The translations under genes were made by a program, and so were the position numbers. The notes beneath the pieces are model-generated. The model was not told where the DNA came from. It was given only the letters and a program-made list of their open reading frames with translations, and ran no database searches. A stretch of DNA of 64,000 nucleotides from Streptomyces sp. NBC_00271 (GTDB taxonomy: Bacteria > Actinomycetota > Actinomycetes > Streptomycetales > Streptomycetaceae): NCBI RefSeq assembly GCF_036178845.1, contig NZ_CP108070.1, forward strand, positions 7,316,001-7,380,000, in the 5' to 3' direction. This document shows positions 43,725 to 52,094 of the stretch, in pieces (the first letter of the stretch is position 1; every line of letters starts with the position of its first letter).

Positions 43725-44339
43725 GTGTCCGACACAGGATCTTCGACCATACTGCCCGCTGTGGAGCAGCGCATAGGTTCGAAGAGCCAGCCCCTGGACG
43801 CCGCCGCGGTGAACCCGGCGTACATCCCCGGGCTCACGTCACCCGCGAAGGCGGAGCCGAAGGACGCGGTCGTCGAGGACGCCGCCTCCGACGAGGCCGC
43901 GTCCGAGGAGGCGGTTGTCGAGGACGCCGCCCCCGAGACGGCGGTCGCCGAGAAGGCACCCGCCGAGCCCGAAGAGGAGGCCACCTCCGACTCCGACTCC
44001 GACTCCGACTCGGACTCGGACTCCGAGCCCGAACCGGACCCGGACGGGCCGGTGTTCGAGGCGTCCGACCGGCGCGCCTCGATCAAGGCCGACCACAGCG
44101 GCGTACACCTGCGCCTGGACGACCAGGAGGCGGAGTTCCGCTGGGACGAGATCGGCGCCGTCGAGACGGAGTCGCCGCGCTTCGGGAAGCGGTTCACCAT
44201 CACGGTGCACACCCCGGACCGCCGTTGGTACCCGATCGAGATCGAGGCGACGGCCCGGGCCCGCTTCAAGGAGTGGGAGGACCAGCTGGACGCGGTCCTG
44301 GACGCCTACTTCGAAGACGGTGAGGAGAGCGCCCCGTAA
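43725..44339 (+). CDS. Acidic protein with a C-terminal PH-like domain
   Basis: The protein is 204 residues from a GTG preceded by a G-rich stretch. Residues 1-105 are disordered and very acidic, with alternating Glu/Ala blocks and a run of six Asp-Ser pairs. Residues 110-200 look like one small beta-rich domain with a final helix (RASIKADHSGVHLRLDD, FRWDEIGAVETES, and FKEWEDQLDAVLDAYF), similar in outline to bacterial PH domains. There is no signal peptide or membrane helix. The function is unknown. Confidence 0.75.
   Translation: MSDTGSSTILPAVEQRIGSKSQPLDAAAVNPAYIPGLTSPAKAEPKDAVVEDAASDEAASEEAVVEDAAPETAVAEKAPAEPEEEATSDSDSDSDSDSDSEPEPDPDGPVFEASDRRASIKADHSGVHLRLDDQEAEFRWDEIGAVETESPRFGKRFTITVHTPDRRWYPIEIEATARARFKEWEDQLDAVLDAYFEDGEESAP
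43989..44024 (+). repeat. Six-unit hexanucleotide microsatellite (Asp-Ser run)
   Basis: There are six tandem units of GACTCC or GACTCG, in frame, encoding (Asp-Ser)6. Slippage would change length by two residues without a frameshift. Confidence 0.85.
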
Positions 44340-44346
44340 GGGGCGC

Positions 44347-44387
44347 GGGGAACTGCGGGCCCAGCCACAACGGGCCCGCAGTTCCCC
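44347..44387. terminator. Bidirectional hairpin terminator
   Basis: A perfect 16-bp stem GGGGAACTGCGGGCCC/GGGCCCGCAGTTCCCC with a 9-nt loop lies between convergent stops at 44339 and 44409. Confidence 0.85.
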
Positions 44388-44408
44388 CTCACCGCACCGC
44401 CCCGGTGG

Positions 44409-45746
44409 TCAACTGCAGTACTGCGTCGCCTTCCCGATCGACCGGTACATGCAGTCCGCGTTCTCCAGCAACTGCAACACCGCGTCCCGGTTCCGTGAGG
44501 TCTCCCGCTCGATCACCTCGTCGGGCGGGTAGAAGCCACCTCCGGAACTGGACGTCGGATACATCTCGAAGGTGTAGTCGAAGATCTTCTGGCTGCCCCA
44601 GAGGTAGTCGTCGATCGACCCGTCGGTGATGTACAGGTCGCTGGACTGCTCCGGGGTGTACCCGTTGCTGGCCGCCATCTTCTGGCCGACGGCCTTGAAC
44701 GCGGCGGCGTCGTCCGTGGTCATGCCGGTCGCGGTGTCGGCGGTGGTGTATCCGAAGGGCCACAGCACGAGTTCGCTGTACGTGTGGAAGTCGATCCCGG
44801 CCGTGATCTGCTGCTTGCCGCCGACGACCCGGCCGCGCACGAAGTCGGCGACGACCTTCACCTCGGGTGCGGACTCGGCGGAGGCGCCGCGGTAGGTCTC
44901 GGAGGACGTGGAACCGGACGAGCCGCCGCAGCAGCCCCACTTGTAGTTCCAGTTGCGGTTGAGGTCCGTACCGACGTACGAGGAACCGGAGTTGGGCTGG
45001 CGGTTCTTGCGCCACGAGCGGTACGAGCCGGTCGCGATGTCGTACTCACCGCCATCGGGGTTGAGGTCCGGGACGATCCAGATCTCACGACCGTTCACCA
45101 TGTTGGTGACGCGGGAGTCGCTGCCGTATCCGGCCCCGAGCTCGCGCAGCAGATACAGCGCCATCTCGACGGTCAGGTGCTCGCGGGCGTGCTGGTGGAA
45201 GGTGAGGAGGACCTCGGGCTCGTTCTCGTCGGTGGCCACGTTGTCGCTGACCTTGATGGCGACGATGTCCCGGCCCTGGTACGACTTGCCGATCACCCGC
45301 TTGCTCATGATGCTCGGGTAGGCGGCGAGCCGCTGGTCGATCTCCGTGTTCGTCTCGGCGTAGTTGTGGTACTTCGAGTCGGCCGAGGGGAAGTCGAGGA
45401 GGCGGACGTCACCGGCGCCGTTCGAACGGTTCGGCGCGGATCCCAACAGGGAGACCTCGTAGCCGAGTTGGCGCAGCTTTTTGACCTGGTCGGCGCGGCC
45501 CGAGACGACGACGGTCTCCTCGTCGGCCTCGTCCACGGTGACGCCGGTCTGCTGGATGGCGGTGCGGGTCACCGGGGTGGTGCTCTGGTGGATCTCGTAC
45601 TGACGGATGTCGTCGGCCGAGGGTGCGGGGGCCTTCGCTCCCGTCGCCGTGGCGTGAGTGGCGGTGGCGGTGATCGGGGCGGCGAGGGCGAGCGCGAGCA
45701 GGGTCGCGAGGGTGACGGTGCGCCTGCCGCGTCTGTGAAGTCGCAT
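44409..45746 (-). CDS. Secreted M14 zinc carboxypeptidase
   Basis: The protein is 445 residues. A twin-basic signal peptide (1-32) is followed by a propeptide-like region (40-120) and an M14 domain. Zinc ligands are HARE (H186, E189) and H321 in GIDFHTYSE; the catalytic Glu is E394 in YTFEMYP; the substrate-binding region LNPDG and TDLNRNW are also present. A Cys pair (272-273) and a C-terminal Cys-rich end suggest disulphides. It is close to Streptomyces carboxypeptidase T-like enzymes that trim C-terminal residues of peptides outside the cell. Confidence 0.92.
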   Translation of the reverse strand: MRLHRRGRRTVTLATLLALALAAPITATATHATATGAKAPAPSADDIRQYEIHQSTTPVTRTAIQQTGVTVDEADEETVVVSGRADQVKKLRQLGYEVSLLGSAPNRSNGAGDVRLLDFPSADSKYHNYAETNTEIDQRLAAYPSIMSKRVIGKSYQGRDIVAIKVSDNVATDENEPEVLLTFHQHAREHLTVEMALYLLRELGAGYGSDSRVTNMVNGREIWIVPDLNPDGGEYDIATGSYRSWRKNRQPNSGSSYVGTDLNRNWNYKWGCCGGSSGSTSSETYRGASAESAPEVKVVADFVRGRVVGGKQQITAGIDFHTYSELVLWPFGYTTADTATGMTTDDAAAFKAVGQKMAASNGYTPEQSSDLYITDGSIDDYLWGSQKIFDYTFEMYPTSSSGGGFYPPDEVIERETSRNRDAVLQLLENADCMYRSIGKATQYCS

Positions 45747-45927
45747 GAAGTCTCCTTAGCGGAGTGTGGGGGGTGGAATCAGTGCGACGTACGGAGTGCG
45801 GGTGTGGCGCTCATGGTGAGTGTTTGGCATGGGCAGGTCAAGGGACGACAAAGAGCCGGTGGCGGAAACCGGTCATGCGTCGCACCCCGCCGGCAGGTCT
45901 GACCGACGGGGTCCGACGCGAGGGAAC

Positions 45928-47223
45928 TCAGCCCAGACCGCGCCACTTCGCACTGAGGGCGATCGCCCGGAGCTGCTTCGTCGTGAGCGCGGGGGTGGTG
46001 CGCGTCGCGGCCGTCACCTGGCTGCCGGAGTTGAAGGCACTGATCACCACACGGAACCCGTCGGTCCTGATGGTGTCGGCGGTCCACATGACGACGCCGG
46101 CGCCGCCCTTCTCGCCCGGCTCCTTGTGCGTGACGACCTTCGTGCCGTCGGCCAGCGTCTCGGCGTCCGCCCCGAAGAGCTGGTCCTCGACGTCCGACAT
46201 GTTCGGCTGCACGTTGATCTGGACCAGGCTCCTGCCCTTGCCGTCGTCGACGACGACATAGGCGTACCCGCTGTCCGGGCCGCTCTTGGCGACCACCTTG
46301 ACGCCCTTGGGAAGCAGCGAGACGAGCGTGGAAGTGACCGCGCGGCCGTCGATGCCCGAGGGCTGTGCGGGTGCCGCCGTCGGGGCCCTGGGGTCCACCG
46401 GGATCGCGTCGACGACGCCCAGCCACGCGCCGGCCGTGGCGAGTGTCTTCAACCGTGCCGTGGACAGCGGGGGTTCGGCCCTGCTGACCGGCGCGCCCTT
46501 CTCGGCCGCGGCGTTCCATTCGCTCACGCTGACCTGCTGACCCTTGGGGGTGACGAGGTCCGCCGTCCACAACTTCGTGTCCGCGCGGCGGTCCGGGTAC
46601 TCGTAACCCTGGAAGAGCTTGAGCGCCGAGCCGTCGGACAGCCTGGTCACGGCGCAGCTGTCGTACGGCGTCAGGGTTTTGTCCGGGCACGCGATGGTCT
46701 GGCGGGCCTGCTCGCTGCCGGGCAGGACCCGGTTGAAGCCGACGGCGATGGCCGCCTTGCCCTTGCCGTCGTTGTGGACGACCTGTGCGTACGGCGGCAG
46801 CTTGTCTTCCGTGCCGCGTGCTTGCGCCGAGCTGAACTCGCCCCGGGGGAGCAGCTTCTCGAGGATGCCGATCAGTTCGTCGCCGGTGTACGACGCCTTG
46901 GGGGTGGCCGAAGCGACGGGGGTCTTCGCGCCGGTGGCCACGGACTGCCGCCCGTCGTCGCCGCCCGGTACGAGGAGTGCCCCGCCGAGGCCCACGAGCG
47001 CGACCGAGGCCACGCCCGCCACGACGGCGGCCCTGCGCCGCAGCAGTAGCCTGTGGCCACGCGTCGCGCCGGCGGCGACCAGGGCGCGGCGGTCGGTCTC
47101 GTAGGCCCCGCCGGCCTGGTGCAGGGCCTCGCCGAGCCGTACCTCGAAACGGTCCTCGTGGTCGTTGCCCCGGTGGTGGTCGTGGTACCGGTCGTGGTCG
47201 TGGTGGTGGTCGTCAACGGGCAT
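45928..47223 (-). CDS. Membrane-anchored protein with His-rich N-terminus, partner of the SigE-family sigma factor
   Basis: The protein is 431 residues. The first 22 residues hold eight His and many Asp (DDHHHDHDRYHDHH). A basic cytoplasmic part and one hydrophobic helix (about 64-85) follow, then about 345 exported residues containing two similar halves with LLPRG/LLPKG, VVHNDGKGKA/VVVDDGKGRS and LATAGAWLG/IALSAKWRG. It lies 102 bp after the sigma gene on the same strand, a position often taken by an anti-sigma or signal-sensing membrane protein, but no zinc-finger anti-sigma motif is visible. Confidence 0.75.
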   Translation of the reverse strand: MPVDDHHHDHDRYHDHHRGNDHEDRFEVRLGEALHQAGGAYETDRRALVAAGATRGHRLLLRRRAAVVAGVASVALVGLGGALLVPGGDDGRQSVATGAKTPVASATPKASYTGDELIGILEKLLPRGEFSSAQARGTEDKLPPYAQVVHNDGKGKAAIAVGFNRVLPGSEQARQTIACPDKTLTPYDSCAVTRLSDGSALKLFQGYEYPDRRADTKLWTADLVTPKGQQVSVSEWNAAAEKGAPVSRAEPPLSTARLKTLATAGAWLGVVDAIPVDPRAPTAAPAQPSGIDGRAVTSTLVSLLPKGVKVVAKSGPDSGYAYVVVDDGKGRSLVQINVQPNMSDVEDQLFGADAETLADGTKVVTHKEPGEKGGAGVVMWTADTIRTDGFRVVISAFNSGSQVTAATRTTPALTTKQLRAIALSAKWRGLG

Positions 47224-47325
47224 GGCGAATCACCCTCTCTGCTCTCCGTAAGGGCTGTCTGTCGGAGCTGTGGGTCGGAGCTGTTGGCCGGAAGTCTCGG
47301 TACGGTCGTCGGCGCCGGGTCGGCG

Positions 47326-47841
47326 TCAGGGTCTGGCGTACTCGCCGAGGGCGTCCCCGAGCAGCAGCCGCAGCCGGGCGAGCGCGCGGGTGCAGCGGGT
47401 GCGTACGGCGGCCGAGCTGACGTTCATGGCCTCGGCGGTCTCCTCGACGCTGCGGTCCTCCCAGTAGCGCAGCACGACCACGGCCCGGTCCTTGGCGGAC
47501 AGCCGGCCGAGTGCCTCGACCAGGGTCAGCCGCAGGGGCGTGTCGGTGTCGGCCGCGCGCGAGTCGGGGAGGTCGGGGAACTCGTCCGTGGCGCGTTCCC
47601 GGCTGCTGCGGCGCCGCTGGTGGGCGAGGAAGGTGCGGGTGAGGACGGTCTGCGCGTATCCGGCGGGGTTGCCGACGCGGGAGACCCGGTACCAGCGGAC
47701 GTACAGGCGACCGAGGGTCTCCTGCACCAGGTCCTCGGCGAGATGGGTGTCCCCGCCGGTGAGCAGACAGGCGGAGCGGTAGAGATGCCCCGCCCGCGCC
47801 GCCGCGAACTCGGCGTACTCGTCCCCCCGGACCTGTCTCAT
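47326..47841 (-). CDS. SigE-family ECF RNA polymerase sigma factor
   Basis: The protein is 171 residues. Region 2 (about 8-75) includes LTGGDTHLAEDLVQETLGRLYVRW and NPAGYAQTVL; region 4 (about 105-160) includes LGRLSAKDRAVVVLRYWEDRSVEETAEAM and a recognition helix VSSAAVRTRCTRAL. This is the short SigE/SigM-like actinobacterial ECF pattern. It is followed by the His-rich membrane protein gene and so probably responds to an envelope or metal signal. Confidence 0.92.
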   Translation of the reverse strand: MRQVRGDEYAEFAAARAGHLYRSACLLTGGDTHLAEDLVQETLGRLYVRWYRVSRVGNPAGYAQTVLTRTFLAHQRRRSSRERATDEFPDLPDSRAADTDTPLRLTLVEALGRLSAKDRAVVVLRYWEDRSVEETAEAMNVSSAAVRTRCTRALARLRLLLGDALGEYARP

Positions 47842-48003
47842 CCCGCCCCCGTGTCTTTGGTACCGCCGCCTTCACTCCATTGATGCGCCGGCCCCCCGGA
47901 AATGTTTCAGCGGACGGAAAGAAGGTCCAGTGGGCGCCCACAGGGAGCCCACAGAGGGGCCCTCCACGTAAGGGGTCTGCGTACGCCGGGATAAGTTGCC
48001 GGA

Positions 48004-48372
48004 GTGACAGACCAGCCGCCCGCTTCCACCCCACCGGGCTTCGGCCCGCCCCCGCCGCAGTACGCCCCGCAGCCGCCACAGCCAGCGGCGCCCGGCCCGG
48101 AGTTCCTGGCGGTCGACAAGCACAACTCGGTCGTCGTCGACGTGTCGGGTGTGGCCTTCGAGATGTACGACATCACGGTCGACTTCCCCTGGGCCGAGAT
48201 CCGCAGCGTCCACTACAAGGCGAGCCCCAACGGCAAGGCCCTGATGGTCGCCGTGGTCCACCTGGACGGCAGGGTCTACGAGTGCGTGGTGAACGCGAAG
48301 CCGCGGGAGTTGTTGCGTGGGTGGTTCGCACAGTTGGCGTGGGTGCTGGGGTACTACCGGCCGATGGGGTAA
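48004..48372 (+). CDS. Small hypothetical protein with Pro-rich leader
   Basis: The protein is 122 residues from a GTG start. Residues 1-35 are Pro/Gln-rich and disordered; the rest is one compact alpha/beta domain (SVVVDVSGVAFEMYDITVDFPWAEIRSVHY; VVHLDGRVYECVV; LRGWFAQLAWVLGYY). No signal peptide or membrane helix is present. TAAGTT lies 6 nt before the start and no ribosome site is obvious, so the message may be leaderless. The function is not recognised. Confidence 0.72.
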   Translation: MTDQPPASTPPGFGPPPPQYAPQPPQPAAPGPEFLAVDKHNSVVVDVSGVAFEMYDITVDFPWAEIRSVHYKASPNGKALMVAVVHLDGRVYECVVNAKPRELLRGWFAQLAWVLGYYRPMG

Positions 48373-48384
48373 CCGTCCGGCGGC

Positions 48385-48566
48385 TCAGAGAAGGTGGTCG
48401 GCCCTGCCCGCCTTGATGTCGAGAATCATGGTGCGGAGCGCTTCGCGGGTGTCGGTGAGGTAGGTGTCCTCGGCGCCGGCTATGGCGATGTAGGCGTTGC
48501 CGTCGGGGTCGGTGACTCTCTTGTTCAGCGGGCCTTCAGCGGGCCTTCAGCGGGCTGAAGGGGCAC
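48385..48566 (-). pseudogene. Short ORF broken by an 11-bp tandem duplication
   Basis: A reading frame with coding character (NKRVTDPDGNAYIAIAG..TREALRTMILDIKAGRADHLL) ends at 48385 but meets a stop in the repeat at 48547. If one of three 11-bp repeat copies is removed, an uninterrupted 56-codon frame from a GTG at 48566 results. The pattern suggests a small regulator-associated protein whose frame was shifted by repeat expansion. The family is not identified. Confidence 0.45.
48524..48556 (+). repeat. Three tandem copies of an 11-bp repeat
   Basis: TTCAGCGGGCC, TTCAGCGGGCC and TTCAGCGGGCT lie head to tail. The length is not divisible by three, so copy number changes shift the reading frame of the minus-strand ORF. 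Confidence 0.85.
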
Positions 48567-49206
48567 TGTTCATGAGGTCTACCCCGTGCCCCGGACGACT
48601 GCGCGGGACCGGCAGGTCCGGTCCAGCTCTCCGATAACGAAGAAGTGGTTGGCCGTCTCACCGTCCGCCTGGGCAATATCTGCGCCTGCGCGAACGAGGC
48701 ATCAAGGTTGGCATGGCTCGCTCGGGCTGAACCGCATGGCGAACTCGGCTTGGCCGAGGCTGGTCGCGCGAGGCCGAGGGGTGCCGCGGTCACCGTACCG
48801 GGACCTGGGGGCGGGCCTGCCGGGGATGGGTCGGCGTGGCCGCGGGCAGGATGGACGGGCGAGGGTGAACAGCCGGTCGAGCTCCTTCTTCACTTCCGGC
48901 AGAACGTTCCCGTCCCCGAACACCTTCACCTCGCCGTCGAGGATGGGCGTTGCGGCGCGGCAGCCGAGCGTCACCGTCTGAGTGAGATCGTGATCGACAT
49001 CTGTCGTCGGCTGTGGCCTGGAATGCGGGTGCGTACGCGAGTGAGCTTCAGGTATTGATGATGAGGTTTCGCAAACGCCGCATCCGTGCTCTCGGCCACG
49101 ATCCGTTCGGAGGGCGGCGCAGCTCGGGGCTTCCAGAGAGGCGTCTGTGCACAACGGGTAGTATTTATGGCGGTGTTATCCAAGATGTACGTGCAACGGG
49201 GGAAGC
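48567..49206. other. Gene-poor stretch with possible coding remnants
   Basis: No complete gene could be supported in these 640 bases. On the minus strand at about 48850-49000 a frame with G/C-rich third positions reads DGEVKVFGDGNVLPEVKKEL and then LDRLF, which looks like a fragment of a real protein, but it has no credible start and runs into low-complexity sequence. A -10-like TAGTAT is at 49159-49164, before the next gene. Confidence 0.4.
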
Positions 49207-49632
49207 ATGTCGTTCGATGAAGAGTGGAGTCGGCTCAAAGCGGATGCCCTTCGCAGGGGCAACGCACGCACGGAACTCGCCTCCGCCGGCGGCGGTGCCT
49301 CGGCTGCGCCGGGAGCGCAGGGTGTGGACCTCGGACTGACCGACGCGCCGATCCGGGCCAAGGCGTCGAACCTGCGGACCGCGCACGGCGATGCGCGGGA
49401 GAAGTCGAAGCTCGACGATGCCGAGGCGGTGGGAAAGGCGCACGCCGGCTGGGATGCGGGAGCCGCCAGCAATGGCTGTGTGTCTGCCTGGCAGAAACGT
49501 CTCCGCGAGCTCAGTGATCTGGTCGAGGAAGCAACCGACGCGCTCACCAAGGGAATGGACCAGCAGATCAGCGACGACGGCTCGGTCGCGGCACAGCTCA
49601 GGAAGTCGGCCGACTGGCTGGAGGACGCCTGA
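49207..49632 (+). CDS. Small helical protein, possible chaperone of the downstream WXG protein
   Basis: The protein is 141 residues with GGGGAAG before the ATG. It has no signal peptide. The sequence is mostly helical (WSRLKADALRRGN; AKASNLRTAHGDAREKSKLDDAEAV; AWQKRLRELSDLVEEATDALTKGMDQQ) with a Gly/Ala-rich break, in line with the small four-helix partner proteins encoded next to WXG/LXG substrates of type VII secretion. It overlaps the next gene by one nucleotide (TGATG). Confidence 0.7.
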   Translation: MSFDEEWSRLKADALRRGNARTELASAGGGASAAPGAQGVDLGLTDAPIRAKASNLRTAHGDAREKSKLDDAEAVGKAHAGWDAGAASNGCVSAWQKRLRELSDLVEEATDALTKGMDQQISDDGSVAAQLRKSADWLEDA

Positions 49633-50984
49633 TGGTCTCCGTGAGCGACCTCGGCACGGCGAAGCCCCAGCAGTGGCGCGACGCGGCGAGCGACGCAATT
49701 GAGGCCGCCAAGCAGTGTGACGGCGTCGCCTCCATCGCCCGCGACGAGATGGCCGCCACGCTGCGGCAGTGCTGGGTCGGTGACGCCGGGCGCGCGGCGC
49801 GGGAGAAGTTCGTCAAGCACGCCGACGACTACGAAGCGGCCGCCCTTTCCCTGCGCGCCCTTGCCCGGGTGTACGACGACCTGGCCGCCGACATCACCGA
49901 CGCCCAGCGCGACCTGCACAGCGCTCTCGACTACGCCGCCCGACACGAACTGAAGGTCGACGACAGCGGTCGCGTCGACTTCGCCCACCCGGTCGCGACG
50001 TCACCGGACAGCGACGAACACCAGAAGGTCACTCACGCGCACCAGGTCATCGCAGATGCCTTGACGAAGGCGGACAAGGCCGACGCCGAGGCGGCCCGGA
50101 CGCTGCGTACCATCGAGGGACTGACCGAGATCGGCGATCCCGAGCTGGCCAAAGAGGCCCTCGACAGCAACAGCCCGCTGGCCATCGCGCTCCGTCTGTC
50201 CGGCGGCCTGGACGGTCTTCACCCGATCAACGTTCCGCCCAACGTCCTCAACCAGGTGAAACTGGCCTCCGCCGAGACCGGGATCAGCCAGAAGCTGCTG
50301 CTGGCCATCTTGTGGCAGGAGCAGCAGTGGTACCAGAACTCCAACCCGAGCCTGAGAGGGCCGCTGACCGAGTTCGGTCGGTTCTTCGACTGGAGCCTCA
50401 CCCTCGGAGCAAAGCCCGACAAGTCGTTGGGCATCACGCACATGAAGCTGGAAACGGCCCGGTCGGTCGTCGATCAGCATCACGAGGCGTTCCAGCTGGA
50501 AGACGGCAGATACCTCAGCGAGCTGAGTGACGCCGAACTCGCCGCCAACATCGAGGGGCACCCCGACCTGGACGTCCGGTTGAGCGCATACCACCTCTCG
50601 GACCTGCGCGACGATCCCTACGGCTCTGACACGGACAAGCAGTTGTTCACCCTTTACGCCGCTGACACCCCTGACGTGCGGGAGAAGAACGAGCAGTACG
50701 GTGACGACTCCGACCACCGTGGCGCCGACATCAAGGTCCGAGGCAAGAACTGGGACAAGATGGAGCCACACCTCGACGATGCGATGGCCTGGAACGCACT
50801 CAGCGACGATGAACGCGCGAAAGCCGTCGCACAGTTGGAGTCGCAGACTCCCGCAGGACACCATGTATCCCTTGACCCGCTCTACAGCACCGGCCAGACC
50901 ACGGGCACCGGAACCGGCGAGCCCGAACCGGGAACACCGTCACCGAGCCCCGGCCCGACCCCCACGCCGCCAGGAGCCCACTGA
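49632..50984 (+). CDS. WXG-type protein with a lysozyme/transglycosylase-like domain
   Basis: The protein is 450 residues without a signal peptide. Residues 1-110 are helical with a WXG turn (W48-V-G50 in LRQCWVGDAG), as in type VII secretion substrates. Residues 195-345 resemble lytic transglycosylase/goose-lysozyme folds: VKLASAETGISQKLLLAILWQEQQW with a candidate catalytic Glu230, then SLGITHMKLETARSV, which matches the 'S-x-G-x-x-Q' motif except for His at the last place. The tail (425-450) is Pro/Thr-rich. It is followed 4 nt later by a lipoprotein gene. A secreted cell-wall enzyme or toxin is inferred; no ESX core gene is in the window. Confidence 0.65.
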   Translation: MVSVSDLGTAKPQQWRDAASDAIEAAKQCDGVASIARDEMAATLRQCWVGDAGRAAREKFVKHADDYEAAALSLRALARVYDDLAADITDAQRDLHSALDYAARHELKVDDSGRVDFAHPVATSPDSDEHQKVTHAHQVIADALTKADKADAEAARTLRTIEGLTEIGDPELAKEALDSNSPLAIALRLSGGLDGLHPINVPPNVLNQVKLASAETGISQKLLLAILWQEQQWYQNSNPSLRGPLTEFGRFFDWSLTLGAKPDKSLGITHMKLETARSVVDQHHEAFQLEDGRYLSELSDAELAANIEGHPDLDVRLSAYHLSDLRDDPYGSDTDKQLFTLYAADTPDVREKNEQYGDDSDHRGADIKVRGKNWDKMEPHLDDAMAWNALSDDERAKAVAQLESQTPAGHHVSLDPLYSTGQTTGTGTGEPEPGTPSPSPGPTPTPPGAH

Positions 50985-50988
50985 CCCC

Positions 50989-51798
50989 ATGAAGAGGATC
51001 GCACCGGCGCTGATCGCATGTCTTCTGGCGGTACTGCTCACCGCATGTGACGCCTTCAAGGCCCCCAGCTCCGATCAGCTCACCCCCATGCCCAGCAACG
51101 TGCCTACGACGCCGCAGTACCAGACGGCGGATGACGTGGTGGCTGCGCTCGATCGAGGGGGCATCACCTGTGACGTGCTCCGGCGCAAAGTCGGCGGCCT
51201 CGACTGCAAGGCCTCGATCGACGGAGCGGAGGTGGAGAACCAGATCCAGGTGCTGAATCCCAAGAAGTCCAGCCGGAACGAGGTCGGGGACTCCATCGCC
51301 AGCTGGCGCAGCAGCGGCAACACCATCGTGGCCGCCGGCAACTGGTTCATCCGCGTCCTGCCCAACGGCTCCCCCGACTACTCCGTGAAGATCGCCAAAG
51401 CCGTCGACGCCGTCGTCCTTCCTCCTCTGTATCGCCTGCCCGCCATCCCCCAGAAGCCCCAATACAAGAGCGTCGACGCGCTCGCCGACGCGCTGGACAA
51501 GTCCGTCGGCTGCGACCGGCGGAAGACGGAGTCGGCCGACCAAGCACTGTGCGAGACGCAGGCGGCGAAGACGCGCCCCTGCGGTGGGTCCGGCGACGAA
51601 CGCGACGCCCACCTCATGCTGCACGACAGCTCCGCCGCCCGGAACGACTACATCCGGCTGCTCCTCAGCGACGACCACGTCCCGTACTACATCGCCACGG
51701 CAGGGAACTGGACCATTCAGCTCTGCGACACCGCCACCGGGCAGGAAGCGGCCCGAGATCTCGGAGGGGTCGTGGTCGACCACAGGGCGAACAAGTGA
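50989..51798 (+). CDS. Lipoprotein with two similar domains
   Basis: The protein is 269 residues. The signal sequence MKRIAPALIACLLAVLLTAC ends in a clear lipobox (LTAC, Cys20). The mature part has two similar halves, each opening with a 'Tyr-(Gln/Lys)-(Thr/Ser)-x-Asp-x-x-x-x-Ala-Leu-Asp' pattern and a Cys-Asp pair (YQTADDVVAALDRGGITCD and YKSVDALADALDKSVGCD) and closing with GNWFIRVLP/GNWTIQLCD. It is tightly linked to the lysozyme-like WXG gene. A cell-surface location would suit an immunity or anchoring role; this is inference. Confidence 0.75.
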   Translation: MKRIAPALIACLLAVLLTACDAFKAPSSDQLTPMPSNVPTTPQYQTADDVVAALDRGGITCDVLRRKVGGLDCKASIDGAEVENQIQVLNPKKSSRNEVGDSIASWRSSGNTIVAAGNWFIRVLPNGSPDYSVKIAKAVDAVVLPPLYRLPAIPQKPQYKSVDALADALDKSVGCDRRKTESADQALCETQAAKTRPCGGSGDERDAHLMLHDSSAARNDYIRLLLSDDHVPYYIATAGNWTIQLCDTATGQEAARDLGGVVVDHRANK

Positions 51799-51870
51799 AC
51801 CGGTACGGCGACGCAGCGCGTCGCGACCGCCGGGCCGGGGCTGTTCGCCGTTCCGTCGAGCGTCGTGATC

Positions 51871-52092
51871 TCAGTCGGTGCCGTCCACATGGGAGCGGGC
51901 CAGGCCGCGCAGCGGGGACGTCTTGTCCCACACGTGCCAGCGCACCCCGCACAAGGGATCGGTCTCGTACGTCACCTCCGCGGGAAACCCGTCGACCCTG
52001 ACCCGCTCGGACGGTGGGCCGTCAAGAGTTCTCCCGAGGGTTCTGCCGCAGTGGGGACAGTGGACCGGGGTCCGCATGGGGTACATGCCCAT
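51871..52092 (-). CDS. Small protein with one zinc-ribbon-like CxxC
   Basis: The protein is 73 residues. HCPHCGRTL near the N-terminus and a single PLCGVRWH further on could bind one metal ion. The rest is polar. The ATG at 52092 has GGAG 8 nt before it and lies 2 nt after the stop of the DUF3293-like gene, so translation is coupled. The function is unknown. Confidence 0.6.
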   Translation of the reverse strand: MGMYPMRTPVHCPHCGRTLGRTLDGPPSERVRVDGFPAEVTYETDPLCGVRWHVWDKTSPLRGLARSHVDGTD

Positions 52093-52094
52093 CG

